Notes under the pieces: generated by a model
The model's database searches: none
Seen by the model: only the letters and a program-made list of their open reading frames with translations
What the model was told of the DNA's origin: nothing
Source: Limnohabitans sp. Jir72
GTDB lineage: Bacteria; Pseudomonadota; Gammaproteobacteria; Burkholderiales; Burkholderiaceae_C
Length of the DNA stretch: 64,000 nt
Assembly (NCBI RefSeq): GCF_003063575.1
Contig: NZ_NESC01000005.1
Coordinates: forward strand, 248,001 to 312,000
Direction of reading: 5' to 3'
Made by a program: the position numbers and the translations under genes
In this document: positions 17,253 to 26,651 of the stretch, piece by piece
How the letters are laid out: every line of letters begins with the position of its first letter
Position numbering within the stretch: position 1 is the stretch's first letter

Positions 17253-18074
17253 ATGTCCATCTTTGACGAGCGCAAGATCGACTCGCACTGCCACGTGCTG
17301 GACCCTCAGCGCTTTCCGTATGCGCCCGATGTGGGCTACCGCCCCGCTGGGCAAGAGATGGGCGATGCCCGCTACTTTCTGGAAGTCATGGCCTGTCATG
17401 GCGTGGCGCACGCCCTGTTGGTCGGCCCCAACTCGGGCTACGGCACCGACAACCGCTGCCTGCTGGACGCCATCGCCATGGGCCAAGGCCACTACAAAGG
17501 CATCGCCGTTGTGCCCAAGGACTGCTCGCTGGAGACGCTGGCCGATTTGAAATCACGCGGTGTGATCGGCATCGCCTTCAACCCGGCCCTGCACGGCTTT
17601 GGGTATTACGCCGACATCGAGCCCCTGCTCATGCGCCTGAAAGCGCTGGACCTGTGGGCGCAGTTTCAGGTCGAAAAAGACCTGTTGCTCGACTTCATGC
17701 CCATGCTGGAGCGGGTGCAGGCCAAGATGATGTTTGACCACTGCGGCCGCCCCACGCTGGACGCGGACATGCAGCAAGCGGGTTTTCAGACCCTGCTGGC
17801 ACTGGGCCGCGAAGGCCGCGCTGTGGTCAAGGTGTCGGGCTACGCCAAATTCTCGCAAGCGGGTTTCCCGTTCCCCGATGTGCGCCCGTATGCCGACGCA
17901 TTGGTGCACAACTTCGGCGTTCACCAATGCGTGTGGGCGTCTGACTGGCCCTACCTCAAAGCACCTTACCGGCTGGACTACGGCCCCATGCTCAAGGTGT
18001 TTGAGTCGCAGTTTTCCCCAGCCGAGCGTGCCGCCATGTTGTGGGATTCCCCCAAGCGGCATTTCGGGTTTTAA
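17253..18074 (+). CDS. Amidohydrolase-2 family hydrolase (LigI-like)
   Basis: 273 residues, TIM-barrel metal-dependent hydrolase of the amidohydrolase-related group that includes 2-pyrone-4,6-dicarboxylate lactonase. Visible motifs are DSHCHV near the N-terminus, MMFDHCGRP mid-protein and VWASDWPYL near the C-terminus, giving the His and Asp residues expected. It starts 10 bp after the AroE-like gene. A lactone or dicarboxylate substrate is plausible from the family; the exact one is unknown. Confidence 0.85.
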   Translation: MSIFDERKIDSHCHVLDPQRFPYAPDVGYRPAGQEMGDARYFLEVMACHGVAHALLVGPNSGYGTDNRCLLDAIAMGQGHYKGIAVVPKDCSLETLADLKSRGVIGIAFNPALHGFGYYADIEPLLMRLKALDLWAQFQVEKDLLLDFMPMLERVQAKMMFDHCGRPTLDADMQQAGFQTLLALGREGRAVVKVSGYAKFSQAGFPFPDVRPYADALVHNFGVHQCVWASDWPYLKAPYRLDYGPMLKVFESQFSPAERAAMLWDSPKRHFGF

Positions 18075-18095
18075 GCCCTTATTGGAGTGTTCCCC

Positions 18096-19049
18096 ATGCG
18101 TACTGTCCTGACTGCCATTCTGTCTGCGGGCCTTGTCGGGTGCGCTGGCGTGCCCACTTCCAAAACCGTCGAAGTCCCTTCGGCCGTCCCAGCCCAGATC
18201 GCCGCCGAACTGCTCAAGATCGGCCCGGTCGTCGCGCCGCCCCCCACTGAAAAACTCTACGCCCCGCTGGCTGAGCGCGAGTCCTATGCGGGCGTTCAGG
18301 TGCGCCGCGACGTGCGTTACGGCAGCGATGCTCGGAACTTGCTCGATGTGTTCACCCCCGACAAACCACAAGCCAAGCAGCCCGTGCTGGTGTTCGTGCA
18401 CGGCGGTGCCTTTATGCGCGGCGAGCGCCGCACCGGCGACAGCCCGTTTTACGACAACATCATGCTCTGGGCCGTGCGCCAGGGCATGGTCGGCGTCAAC
18501 ATGACCTACCGCCTGGCCCCAGCCAACCCCTGGCCCGCCGCGCAACAAGACATCCAGTCGGCCCTGAAATGGGTGCGCGAAAACATCGCTGCCAGCGGCG
18601 GCAACCCTCAACGCATCATCTTGATGGGCCACTCGGCCGGCGCGGCGCATGTGGCGCAATACGTGGCGCACCCGCAGTTCCATGCCGCGCCCGGCTCGGG
18701 CCTGGCGGGTGCGGTGCTGCTGTCGGGCATCTTTGATCCAACGACGGCCGAGTCCAACCCGCCCCTGCAAGCCTACTTCGGTCAAGACGCCGCGCAATAC
18801 CCCGCCCGCTCGGCCGTGCCCGGTCTGGTGGCTGCCAAAGTGCCTTTGCTGCTGGCCTATGCCGAGCTGGACCCGCTCGACTTTCACCGCCAAAGCGAGC
18901 AACTCAACGCCGCCTTGTGCCAAGCGGGCCAATGCCCAGGCATCTACAAACTCATGGGCCACAGCCACATGTCCGAGATCTACTCGATCAACAGCGCGGA
19001 CAAAACCGTGACCCACCTGATGAAGCAGCTGGTGGATCGGGTGCGCTGA
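18096..19049 (+). CDS. Alpha/beta-hydrolase esterase, predicted lipoprotein
   Basis: 317 residues from ATG 18096 (TTGGAG 8 nt upstream). The N-terminus MRTVLTAILSAGLVGCAG has a lipobox, so the enzyme is probably anchored to the outer or inner membrane on the periplasmic side. Catalytic features are the oxyanion motif HGGAF, nucleophile elbow GHSAGA, acid in AELDPLD and histidine in GHSHM. It belongs to the BD-FAE/carboxylesterase group. As the last gene of the operon it may release a free acid from an ester before uptake. Confidence 0.88.
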   Translation: MRTVLTAILSAGLVGCAGVPTSKTVEVPSAVPAQIAAELLKIGPVVAPPPTEKLYAPLAERESYAGVQVRRDVRYGSDARNLLDVFTPDKPQAKQPVLVFVHGGAFMRGERRTGDSPFYDNIMLWAVRQGMVGVNMTYRLAPANPWPAAQQDIQSALKWVRENIAASGGNPQRIILMGHSAGAAHVAQYVAHPQFHAAPGSGLAGAVLLSGIFDPTTAESNPPLQAYFGQDAAQYPARSAVPGLVAAKVPLLLAYAELDPLDFHRQSEQLNAALCQAGQCPGIYKLMGHSHMSEIYSINSADKTVTHLMKQLVDRVR

Positions 19050-19155
19050 GCGGCACTTTTGCCCAGCCGTGCCAATGTCTCGATTGGTTGGTTCCAGCGC
19101 CACTCACTCCACCACCTGAAGAGGTGCCCTGTGGTTTTGAGCACGCAACAATGGG

Positions 19156-19171
19156 CCATTGACGTCAATGG
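19156..19171. promoter_or_regulatory. 16-bp perfect palindrome upstream of the RND efflux operon
   Basis: CCATTGACGTCAATGG is a perfect palindrome 51 bp before the adaptor ATG and contains a -35-like TTGACG. This is the place and form of a dimeric repressor operator. No regulator gene adjoins the operon. The rest of 19050-19222 shows nothing else. Confidence 0.6.
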
Positions 19172-19222
19172 ACTTCATGCACCCCGATAAACTCACACCC
19201 ATCTTGGGTCACTGGGTCAATC

Positions 19223-20350
19223 ATGAAAAAATCTGCATGGACAGGCTGTTTGTTGGTCGCTGTTTGGGGGGGTATTGGGGGTGCAGCTTGTGCTGCCGAT
19301 GAAAAGGGCAAGCCTCAGCCGTCGGCCAAGCCCAGCTTGACCGTGACTGTGGCCGTTCCCCAGGCCATCAGCCTGGCCCAAAAAATCAGCGCCAACGGCA
19401 ATCTGGCCGCTTGGCAAGAAGCCATCGTTGGGGCCGAGGCCAATGGCCTGAAGATCACCGAGGTGCGTGTGAACGTGGGTGACCGGGTGCAGCGCGGTGA
19501 CGTGCTGGCCACTTTGCAGGCCGACAGCTTGCGGGCCGAGCTGGCGCAGGCCGAAGGCCTGCTCGCCGAAGCCACGGCCAGCGCCCAAGAGGCCAAAGCC
19601 CAGGCCGATCGCGCTCGAAGTCTTCAGCAGCAAGGCTTTTTCAGTGCAGCGCAGCTGAGCCAAGCGCTGGCCGCAGAGGCCTCTTCTGTGGCCCGTGTGC
19701 AGTCCGCCCGCGCCATGGTGCAGCTGCAAAACGTGCGCTTGTCACAAACCCAGGTGCGTGCGCCCGATGCGGGCGTGATCTCGGCCAGGCAGGCCACCGT
19801 GGGCAGTGTGGTGGGCGCAGGCGCCGAGTTGTTCCGCCTGATTCGCCAGGGCCGCATCGAGTGGCGGGCTGAAGTGACCGCTGCCGAGATTGGCCGTATC
19901 CAGGTGGGTGCGCCCGTGCAAATCAAAGCCGCCAGTGGCCAGCTGTTGCAAGGCAAGGTGCGCATGGTGGCTCCGTCGGTCGATGCCCAAACCCGCAACG
20001 CATTGGTCTATGTCGACTTGCCCGCGCAAACCGGCAGCGCCCGCGCTGGCATGTACGCCCAAGGCGAGATCGCGCTGGGCCAAAGCCAGGCGCTCACCGT
20101 GCCACAAGCGGCGGTGGTGGTGCGAGACGGTTTCAGTTATGTCTACACCGTGGGGGCCGACCAAAAGGTCAGCCAGCTCAAGGTGCAAACCGGACGCCAA
20201 AGCGCAGGCCGCGTCGAGGTGACGAGCGGCCTGAAAGCCGATGCCAGCGTGGTGGCCAGTGGCGGGGCATTCCTGAACCACGGCGACACGGTGCGTGTGG
20301 TGGATGCGCCAGCCGCTCAAGCCGCGCCAGCAGCCCCAGCCACCAAATAA
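19223..20350 (+). CDS. RND efflux periplasmic adaptor subunit
   Basis: 375 residues with signal peptide. Membrane-fusion protein layout: barrel-sandwich hybrid halves (VGAEANGLKITEVRVNVGDRVQRGD and the later RAPDAGVISARQ), an alpha-helical hairpin (about 95-165, Ala/Gln-rich coiled coil), a beta-barrel domain and a Pro/Ala-rich end. It bridges the inner-membrane pump and an outer-membrane channel. Nine bases separate it from the pump gene. No outer-membrane factor gene is present, so a shared TolC-like channel must be used. Confidence 0.93.
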   Translation: MKKSAWTGCLLVAVWGGIGGAACAADEKGKPQPSAKPSLTVTVAVPQAISLAQKISANGNLAAWQEAIVGAEANGLKITEVRVNVGDRVQRGDVLATLQADSLRAELAQAEGLLAEATASAQEAKAQADRARSLQQQGFFSAAQLSQALAAEASSVARVQSARAMVQLQNVRLSQTQVRAPDAGVISARQATVGSVVGAGAELFRLIRQGRIEWRAEVTAAEIGRIQVGAPVQIKAASGQLLQGKVRMVAPSVDAQTRNALVYVDLPAQTGSARAGMYAQGEIALGQSQALTVPQAAVVVRDGFSYVYTVGADQKVSQLKVQTGRQSAGRVEVTSGLKADASVVASGGAFLNHGDTVRVVDAPAAQAAPAAPATK

Positions 20351-20359
20351 AGGGACGTC

Positions 20360-23300
20360 ATGCTCAACGTCTCTTCTTGGTCGATCCGCAACCCGATCCC
20401 GGCCGTCATGCTGTTTGTGCTGCTGACGCTGGCCGGTTTCATCGCTTTTGGGTCCATGAAAGTGCAAAACTTTCCGGACCTGGACGTGCCCACCATCTCG
20501 GTCACCGCCAGCCTGCCTGGGGTTGCGCCCTCGCAGCTCGAAACCGATGTGGCCCGCAAGCTCGAAAACGCGCTGGCCCCGCTGCAGGGTCTCAAACACA
20601 TCACCACCAAGGTGCAAGACGGCGTGGTGTCCATCACCGCCGAGTTCCGCATGGAAAAGCCCAGCCAGGAGGCGGTGGACGACGTGCGCTCCGCCATTCA
20701 GGGCGTGCGGGCCGATTTGCCCGGCGACCTGCGCGACCCGGTGGTGCAAAAGCTCAACCTGGCCGGCTCGCCCGTGTTGGCCTACACCGTGCGCTCGTCG
20801 CGCATGGACGACGAGGCGCTGTCTTGGTTGGTCGACAAAGACATCACCCGCAAACTCTTGTCGCTGCGGGGTGTGGGTGCCGTCAACCGCGTGGGCGGCG
20901 TGACGCGCGAAGTGCGCGTGGCGCTGGACGTGAACCGCTTGCAGTCACTGGGCATCACGGCGGCCGAGGTGTCGCGCCAGCTCAAGCAGGTGCAGCAAGA
21001 AGGCTCGGGCGGGCGCATGGATGTGGGCACGGGCGAACAACCCGTGCGCACGCTGGCCACCGTCAAAACGGCGCAAGAGGTGGGTCAGATCGAGCTGGCC
21101 AGCTCGCGCGGCGGCCGTATCCGTTTGGACCAAGTGGCCACCGTGAGCGACACGCTGGCCGATGCCCGTTCTGCAGCCAGCCTCAACGGTGTGCCCGTGG
21201 TGGGCTTTGAGGTGGTGCGCAGCAAAGGCGAGAGCGAAGTGGCCGTGGGCCGCTTGGTGCGTCAGGCGCTGGCCGATTACCGGCTGCAAAACCCGGACAT
21301 CGAGATCACCGAATCCTTCGACTTTGTGACCCCGGTAGAAGAGGAATACAAGGGCTCACTCGTGCTGCTGTACGAGGGTGCGATTTTGGCGGTGCTGGTG
21401 GTGTGGCTGTTCTTGCGCGACTGGCGGGCCACCTTTGTGTCGGCGGTGGCGCTGCCGCTGTCGGTCATCCCGGCCTTCATTGGCATGGCTTACTTGGGCT
21501 TTTCCATCAACGTGGTGACTTTGCTGGCGCTGTCTTTGGTGATCGGTGTGCTGGTGGACGACGCGATTGTCGAGGTGGAAAACATCGTGCGCCATTTGCG
21601 CATGGGCAAGTCACCGTATCAGGCGGCCATGGAAGCGGCCGACGAAATCGGTCTGGCCGTGATCGCCACCACCTTCACCCTGATCGCGGTGTTTTTGCCC
21701 ACGGCCTTCATGAGCGGCATTCCGGGCAAGTTCTTCAAGCAGTTTGGCTGGACGGCGTCGCTCGCGGTGTTCGCCTCGCTGGTGGTGGCGCGGGTCCTCA
21801 CGCCCATGATGGCGGCTTACATTTTGAAGCCCATCGTCACGGCCGCGCACGAGCCGGGCTGGCTCAAGCGCTACATGGTTTGGGCCACTTGGTGCATGCG
21901 GCACCGCTTGGTCACCATGGTGCTGGCCACCTTGTTTTTCATCGGCTCCATCATGCTGGTGCCGCTGCTGCCCAAGGGCTTCATTCCGCCGGACGACAAC
22001 TCGCAAACCCAGGTTTATGTGGAGCTTCCCCCTGGCTCGACTTTGGCGCAAACCCAGGCCAGCGCCGAACACGCCCGCAAGCTGCTCATGACGGTGAACG
22101 ATGTCAAAAGCGTCTACACCACCATCGGTGGCGGCAGTGCGGGCAGCGACCCGTTTGCCGGTGGTGGTGCGGCCGAGGTGCGCAAGGCCACGCTCACCAT
22201 CCAGCTGACCGAACGCGGCAAGCGCCCGCGCAAGCAGGTGATAGAAAACGACATCCGCACAAAGTTGCAACAACTGCCCGGCGTGCGCAGCAAAGTGGGC
22301 TTGGGCGGCTCGGGCGAGAAATACGTGCTGGTGCTCACCGGTGAAGACCCACAAGCCCTGCAAACCGCCGCCATGGCCGTCGAGCGTGACCTGCGCACCA
22401 TCCAAGGCCTGGGCTCCATTGCGTCCACCGCCAGCCTGGTGCGCCCCGAGATCGCGGTGCGCCCCGACTTTGCCAAAGCCGCCGACCTGGGCGTGACCAG
22501 CGCCGCCATCAGCGACACCTTGCGCGTGGCCACGCTGGGCGACTACGACCAGGCATTGCCCAAGCTCAATTTGTCGGAGCGCCAAGTGCCCATCGTCGTG
22601 AAATTGGGTGACGAGTCGAGGCATGACCTGAGCACACTCGAGCGCCTGATGGTGCCCGGGAGCCGTGGTCCCGTCATGCTGGGCCAAGTGGCCAGCATCG
22701 AGGTGGCGGGCGGCCCGGCGGTGATTGACCGCTACGACCGCCAGCGCAACATCAACTTCGAGATCGAGCTGTCGGGCATGCCCTTGGGCGACGTGACACA
22801 AGCGGTGCAACAACTGCCCGCGCTGCAAAGCTTGCCGCCCGGCGTCAAGGTGGTGGCAGTGGGCGACGCCGAAGTCATGGGCGAACTGTTTGCCAGCTTT
22901 GGCCTGGCCATGCTGATCGGTGTGCTGTGCATCTACATCGTGTTGGTGTTGCTGTTCAAAGGCTTTTTGCACCCCATCACCATCTTGGTCGCGCTGCCGC
23001 TGTCTTTGGGCGGTGCGTTTGTGGGCTTGCTGATCGCACAAAAGAGCTTCTCCATGCCCTCGCTCATTGGCCTGATCATGCTCATGGGCATCGCCACCAA
23101 GAACTCGATCTTGTTGGTGGAATACGCGATTGAAGCGCGGCGCGGTAAACCCGCCGAGGGCGATCACCCCGCCGTGCCGCCCATGAGCCGCTGGGATGCC
23201 ATTCTGGACGCGTGCCACAAACGCGCCCGGCCGATTGTCATGACCACGATTGCCATGGGCGCAGGCATGTTGCCCATTGCCGTGGGCTGGGGTGCAGCCG

Positions 23301-23461
23301 ACGCGAGCTTCCGCTCACCCATGGCCATTGCCGTGATCGGCGGCTTGCTCACCAGTACGGTGCTCAGTTTGTTGGTGATCCCGGTGGTGTTCACCTACCT
23401 GGATGATTTGGGACAGTGGTCGGGGCGGCTGTGGGGGCGTTTGGCGCGGGCTCGTGACTGA
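20360..23461 (+). CDS. RND-family efflux pump (HAE1/AcrB-like)
   Basis: 1033 residues, the normal length for tripartite multidrug pumps. It has 12 predicted membrane helices with two large periplasmic loops. The proton-relay aspartates are in GVLVDDAIVEVENI (helix 4), and the helix 10-11 region GIATKNSILLVEYA is typical. Closest in layout to MdtBC/hydrophobic-amphiphilic efflux pumps. Drives export of toxic compounds by proton motive force together with the adaptor. Substrate unknown. Confidence 0.94.
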   Translation: MLNVSSWSIRNPIPAVMLFVLLTLAGFIAFGSMKVQNFPDLDVPTISVTASLPGVAPSQLETDVARKLENALAPLQGLKHITTKVQDGVVSITAEFRMEKPSQEAVDDVRSAIQGVRADLPGDLRDPVVQKLNLAGSPVLAYTVRSSRMDDEALSWLVDKDITRKLLSLRGVGAVNRVGGVTREVRVALDVNRLQSLGITAAEVSRQLKQVQQEGSGGRMDVGTGEQPVRTLATVKTAQEVGQIELASSRGGRIRLDQVATVSDTLADARSAASLNGVPVVGFEVVRSKGESEVAVGRLVRQALADYRLQNPDIEITESFDFVTPVEEEYKGSLVLLYEGAILAVLVVWLFLRDWRATFVSAVALPLSVIPAFIGMAYLGFSINVVTLLALSLVIGVLVDDAIVEVENIVRHLRMGKSPYQAAMEAADEIGLAVIATTFTLIAVFLPTAFMSGIPGKFFKQFGWTASLAVFASLVVARVLTPMMAAYILKPIVTAAHEPGWLKRYMVWATWCMRHRLVTMVLATLFFIGSIMLVPLLPKGFIPPDDNSQTQVYVELPPGSTLAQTQASAEHARKLLMTVNDVKSVYTTIGGGSAGSDPFAGGGAAEVRKATLTIQLTERGKRPRKQVIENDIRTKLQQLPGVRSKVGLGGSGEKYVLVLTGEDPQALQTAAMAVERDLRTIQGLGSIASTASLVRPEIAVRPDFAKAADLGVTSAAISDTLRVATLGDYDQALPKLNLSERQVPIVVKLGDESRHDLSTLERLMVPGSRGPVMLGQVASIEVAGGPAVIDRYDRQRNINFEIELSGMPLGDVTQAVQQLPALQSLPPGVKVVAVGDAEVMGELFASFGLAMLIGVLCIYIVLVLLFKGFLHPITILVALPLSLGGAFVGLLIAQKSFSMPSLIGLIMLMGIATKNSILLVEYAIEARRGKPAEGDHPAVPPMSRWDAILDACHKRARPIVMTTIAMGAGMLPIAVGWGAADASFRSPMAIAVIGGLLTSTVLSLLVIPVVFTYLDDLGQWSGRLWGRLARARD

Positions 23462-23590
23462 GAGGCCCATGTCCTTGACCATCCATAAGCGGTTGATTCG
23501 GCTATAAAATTTATTCTCAAAATCAGCAAATTTTTAAGGCCTATCAAAAAATATCATTGCATGACAAGGGTTTAAATTCGCTATAGTATT

Positions 23591-23610
23591 GATTTATCTA
23601 TTCATAAATC
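23591..23610. promoter_or_regulatory. Inverted repeat over the translation start region of yjjJ
   Basis: GATTTAT (23591-23597) and ATAAATC (23604-23610) are separated by 6 bp and end 6 bp before the ATG at 23617, in an AT-rich promoter stretch (23500-23610). No Shine-Dalgarno sequence is visible. Since the protein has its own winged-helix domain, this could be an autoregulatory operator. Confidence 0.5.
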
Positions 23611-23616
23611 CATTCA

Positions 23617-24948
23617 ATGGCCGCCGCCGAAACCCTCCTGCACGCCTTGCAACGCCACAACGGCCACGCCAGCAGCCCCGAGCTGCAAGCGCAGCTGGGT
23701 GTGAGCCAAGCGACGGTCTCGCGCCTGCTGGCCCCCTTGCTGGCCTCAGGCCAAGTGGTCAAAGTGGGGGCTGCCCGGGCGCAGCGCTACCTGCTGCCGC
23801 GTGACGTGCCCGGCGTGGGCCGACAGGTGCTCATCCACCAAGTGCAACCCAGTGGTGAACTGCAAAGCTTTGGCACGCTGTTCCCATTGGCCGGGGGCGG
23901 CTTCTGGATGGACGAAGCCGACAAGGCCCACGGCCAAAGCGCTTTTCACCCCAGCCTGCCCTGGTTCTTGATGGACACCCGCCCCCAGGGCTTTTTGGGT
24001 CGCGCCTTTGCACAAGCCCATGCCGAGCTGGCCTTGCCCCCCCATTTGGCCCATTGGACCGATGACCACATCCTGCTGGCGCTGGTGCGTGCGGGTGAAG
24101 ACCTGCCCGGCAACCTGCTGGTGGGCGCGGCTTCGCTGGATCGTTATCTGGCCTTGCCGTCCAACCGCAGCGCCGCCCCTGTGGTGATGGATCCAGCGCA
24201 CGACTATCCCCGTCTGGCCTTGCAAGCCTTGGGCAGCGCCGCCCCGGGCTCCAGCGCGGGCGGCGAGCAGCCCAAGTTTGGTGCGGTGACCCATGGCCTG
24301 CCCGTGCTGGTCAAGTTCTCACCCGCAGGGGACGCCCCGGCCGACCAGCGCTGGCGCGACCTGCTGGTGTGCGAGGCCTTGGCCCTGCAAACGCTGCATG
24401 CCGCAGGCATTGCCGCCGCGCAGTCCGACATCGTGCAGGCCGCGGGCCGTGTGTTTTTGCAAAGCCGCCGCTTTGACCGCACGGTCTTGGGCCGCGTGGG
24501 CATGGTGTCTTTGGAGATGTACGACGCGCACTACATCGGCATCGGCTCGCAATGGGCGGCCACCGCCATGCAGACCGGTCGCGCCGGTGCCGAAAGCCTG
24601 AGCGCCGCCGACATCCAGACCTTGTGCCTGCTCGACGCCTTTGGCGCCCTGATCGCCAACACCGACCGCCACCACGGCAATGTGTCTTTGCTGCTGCGCC
24701 AACACCGCTGGCAACTGGCCCCCGCCTACGACATGTTGCCCATGTTTTATGCCCCAGTCGCGGGTGAAGTGGTCGAGCGCGATTGGGCCAGCCAATTGCC
24801 GCGCCCTAATGCCCACACCCTGAGCGTCTGGCCGCAAGCGAAGGCGCTGGCCAAGCAGTTTTGGCAAAGGGCGGCGGAGGATGCGCGGATCGGTGACGAG
24901 TTCCGAGCGGTGGCGCGGGCCAATGCCGCGGTGGTGCAGGGTCTTTGA
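23617..24948 (+). CDS. yjjJ: HipA-like kinase with built-in winged helix (YjjJ/HipH type)
   Basis: 443 residues, the same length as E. coli YjjJ. An N-terminal winged helix (about 1-70, SSPELQAQLGVSQATVSRLLAPLL) is fused to a HipA-like Ser/Thr kinase fold. Kinase landmarks are the segment with GGEQPKFGA (about 215), the lysine in LVKFSP, the catalytic NTDRHHGN and the metal-binding APAYDMLP. Unlike HipBA loci, no separate HipB antitoxin is next to it; the fused DNA-binding domain may replace it. A hairpin terminator follows. Confidence 0.88.
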   Translation: MAAAETLLHALQRHNGHASSPELQAQLGVSQATVSRLLAPLLASGQVVKVGAARAQRYLLPRDVPGVGRQVLIHQVQPSGELQSFGTLFPLAGGGFWMDEADKAHGQSAFHPSLPWFLMDTRPQGFLGRAFAQAHAELALPPHLAHWTDDHILLALVRAGEDLPGNLLVGAASLDRYLALPSNRSAAPVVMDPAHDYPRLALQALGSAAPGSSAGGEQPKFGAVTHGLPVLVKFSPAGDAPADQRWRDLLVCEALALQTLHAAGIAAAQSDIVQAAGRVFLQSRRFDRTVLGRVGMVSLEMYDAHYIGIGSQWAATAMQTGRAGAESLSAADIQTLCLLDAFGALIANTDRHHGNVSLLLRQHRWQLAPAYDMLPMFYAPVAGEVVERDWASQLPRPNAHTLSVWPQAKALAKQFWQRAAEDARIGDEFRAVARANAAVVQGL

Positions 24949-24966
24949 GTCCAGCGCTTGATAAAG

Positions 24967-25003
24967 AAACGGCGTGCCGCTTTCGCGTGCACGCCGTTTT
25001 GTT
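24967..25003. terminator. Bidirectional hairpin terminator between yjjJ and dapD
   Basis: AAACGGCGTGC (24967-24977) pairs with GCACGCCGTTT (24989-24999), followed by TGTTTT on the plus strand and preceded by an A-rich run that serves the minus strand. It separates convergent genes ending at 24948 and 25021. Confidence 0.8.
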
Positions 25004-25020
25004 TTGAAGAGAACCTGAAA

Positions 25021-25998
25021 TCAGTTCTTGTGCAACTCAGCGTTCAACTCGCCCCAGCTCTTGTTGCGCGGAATGGCGTGCAGCGCGCCCGACTGTGAAT
25101 CGCGGCGGAACAGGATGCCGTTTTTGCCGGACAGCTCTTTGGCCTTGACCACGCTGCCGTCGGGCAGCTGAACGCGGCTGCCGCCGGTGATGTAGCAACC
25201 GGCTTCCACAATGCAGTCGTCGCCCAGCGAGATGCCGATGCCGGCGTTGGCACCCAGCAAGCAGCGCTTGCCCACTTTGATGACTTCTTTGCCGCCACCC
25301 GACAGCGTGCCCATGATGGACGAGCCGCCGCCGATGTCGCTGGCGTCATCCACCACCACGCCCGCGCTGATGCGGCCTTCCACCATGCTGGCGCCCAAGG
25401 TGCCCGCGTTGAAGTTGCAAAAGCCTTCGTGCATCACGGTGGTGCCGCTGGCCAGGTGTGCACCCAGGCGCACGCGGTCGGCGTTGGCAATGCGCACGCC
25501 AGACGGGATCACGTAGTCGGTCATTTGCGGGAACTTGTCCACGCCTTTGATCTCCAACAAGCGGCCAGCGGCGCGGGCTTTCAGGCGGGCGGCGGGCACT
25601 TCGCTCACGGCGCAAGGGCCAAAGTTGGTCCAAGCCACATTGGCCAGCAGGCCAAAGATGCCGGTCACGTTCGCGCCGTGCGGCTGCACCAGGCGGTGGC
25701 TCAGCAGGTGCAGGCGCAGGTAAGCGTCGTGCGTGTCGGTGGGCGCATCGGCCAGGCTTTTGATCTCGGTGCGCACAGCCACCACGAAGGTGCCACGCAC
25801 AGTGCAGGCGGTCAGGGCCTCGGCCACATCAGCGCCCAAAGCCGCCACGGCTTCGGCTTCGGTCAGGCGGGTGCTGCCGCTGGCGGCAATGCCATCGGCC
25901 AGCTCGGGGGCGGGGAACCAGGTGTCCAGCACGGTGCCGTCAGCGGCCAAGGTGGCCAGGCCCGTGGCGCGTGCGCCGGTGTTTTGGAAAGTGCTCAT
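25021..25998 (-). CDS. dapD: Tetrahydrodipicolinate N-succinyltransferase
   Basis: 325 residues from ATG 25998. Left-handed parallel beta-helix acyltransferase of the long DapD branch (as in Pseudomonas and Corynebacterium). The C-terminal half shows the hexapeptide-rich core (VIPSGVRIANADRVRLGAHL, GTTVMHEGFCNFNAGTLG, NAGIGISLGDDCIVEAGCYI). It transfers succinyl from succinyl-CoA in the lysine/diaminopimelate pathway. Stands alone here, convergent with yjjJ and divergent from the MaoC genes. Confidence 0.92.
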   Translation of the reverse strand: MSTFQNTGARATGLATLAADGTVLDTWFPAPELADGIAASGSTRLTEAEAVAALGADVAEALTACTVRGTFVVAVRTEIKSLADAPTDTHDAYLRLHLLSHRLVQPHGANVTGIFGLLANVAWTNFGPCAVSEVPAARLKARAAGRLLEIKGVDKFPQMTDYVIPSGVRIANADRVRLGAHLASGTTVMHEGFCNFNAGTLGASMVEGRISAGVVVDDASDIGGGSSIMGTLSGGGKEVIKVGKRCLLGANAGIGISLGDDCIVEAGCYITGGSRVQLPDGSVVKAKELSGKNGILFRRDSQSGALHAIPRNKSWGELNAELHKN

Positions 25999-26189
25999 GG
26001 ATGTACTTTGCTGAAGTGCTTGAAAACCATCCATTATCGCGGAGGCCATTCGATCGCGCCAGCCGCGCTGTTCAACCTTTGACCGGTGTGGTTTGAATCC
26101 TGTGTGCGACACACAGATGCCCGTTGGCCTGGCTTGTTGGCGCATGCCTGGGATACGATGGATTGGTACAGAAAAAACAGAGAGACAAC

Positions 26190-26642
26190 ATGATTGATCG
26201 TCGCTACATCGGCCATGTCATGCCGGATTTTGAAGTGTTGGTGGAAAAAGGCCGTTTGCGTTTTTTTGCCAAGGCCACCGGCCAGACCGATCCGGTTTAT
26301 TGGGACGAAGCCGCAGCGCAGGCCGCTGGGCACCCGGCCTTGCCTGTGCCGCCCACTTTTTTGTTTTGCCTCGAGATGGAGTCGCCTGACCCGGCCGCCA
26401 TCCGCAATCTGTTGGGCATGGACTACCGAAAGCTTTTGCATGGCGAGCAGGGCTTCACTTTTCACCGCATGGCCTATGCGGGCGATGTGCTGCGCTTTGA
26501 GCAACGCATCGAAGACATCTACGACAAAAAGGGCGGCGCACTTGAATTTGTGGTGCGCCAGACCCGCGTGAGCAACCAGCGTGGCGAGCATGTGGCCGAC
26601 CTGCGTGCAGTGACCGTTTTGCGCCATGGCCCCAGCGCATAA
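26190..26642 (+). CDS. MaoC-type hydratase, N-terminal half subunit (FAS1-like)
   Basis: 150 residues from ATG 26190 (AGAGA upstream). A single hot-dog fold of the FAS1-like/MaoC N-terminal type (DRRYIGHVMPDFEVLVEKGRLRFFAKATGQTDPVYWDE). It lacks the GDxNPIHxD catalytic motif, which is on the next gene 9 bp downstream. Such split pairs form heteromeric enoyl-CoA hydratases, as ChsH1-ChsH2 do in steroid side-chain breakdown. The role with a bulky or branched enoyl-CoA is inferred from the fusion gene at 29.4 kb. Confidence 0.85.
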   Translation: MIDRRYIGHVMPDFEVLVEKGRLRFFAKATGQTDPVYWDEAAAQAAGHPALPVPPTFLFCLEMESPDPAAIRNLLGMDYRKLLHGEQGFTFHRMAYAGDVLRFEQRIEDIYDKKGGALEFVVRQTRVSNQRGEHVADLRAVTVLRHGPSA

Positions 26643-26651
26643 GGACACCCC

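Noticed and set aside
17553..19103. 516-codon antisense frame over the amidohydrolase and esterase genes
   Set aside because: Composition typical of a shadow frame; no motif.
21611..23218. 535-codon antisense frame in the RND pump gene
   Set aside because: Shadow of the pump reading frame; low-complexity His/Gln/Arg composition.
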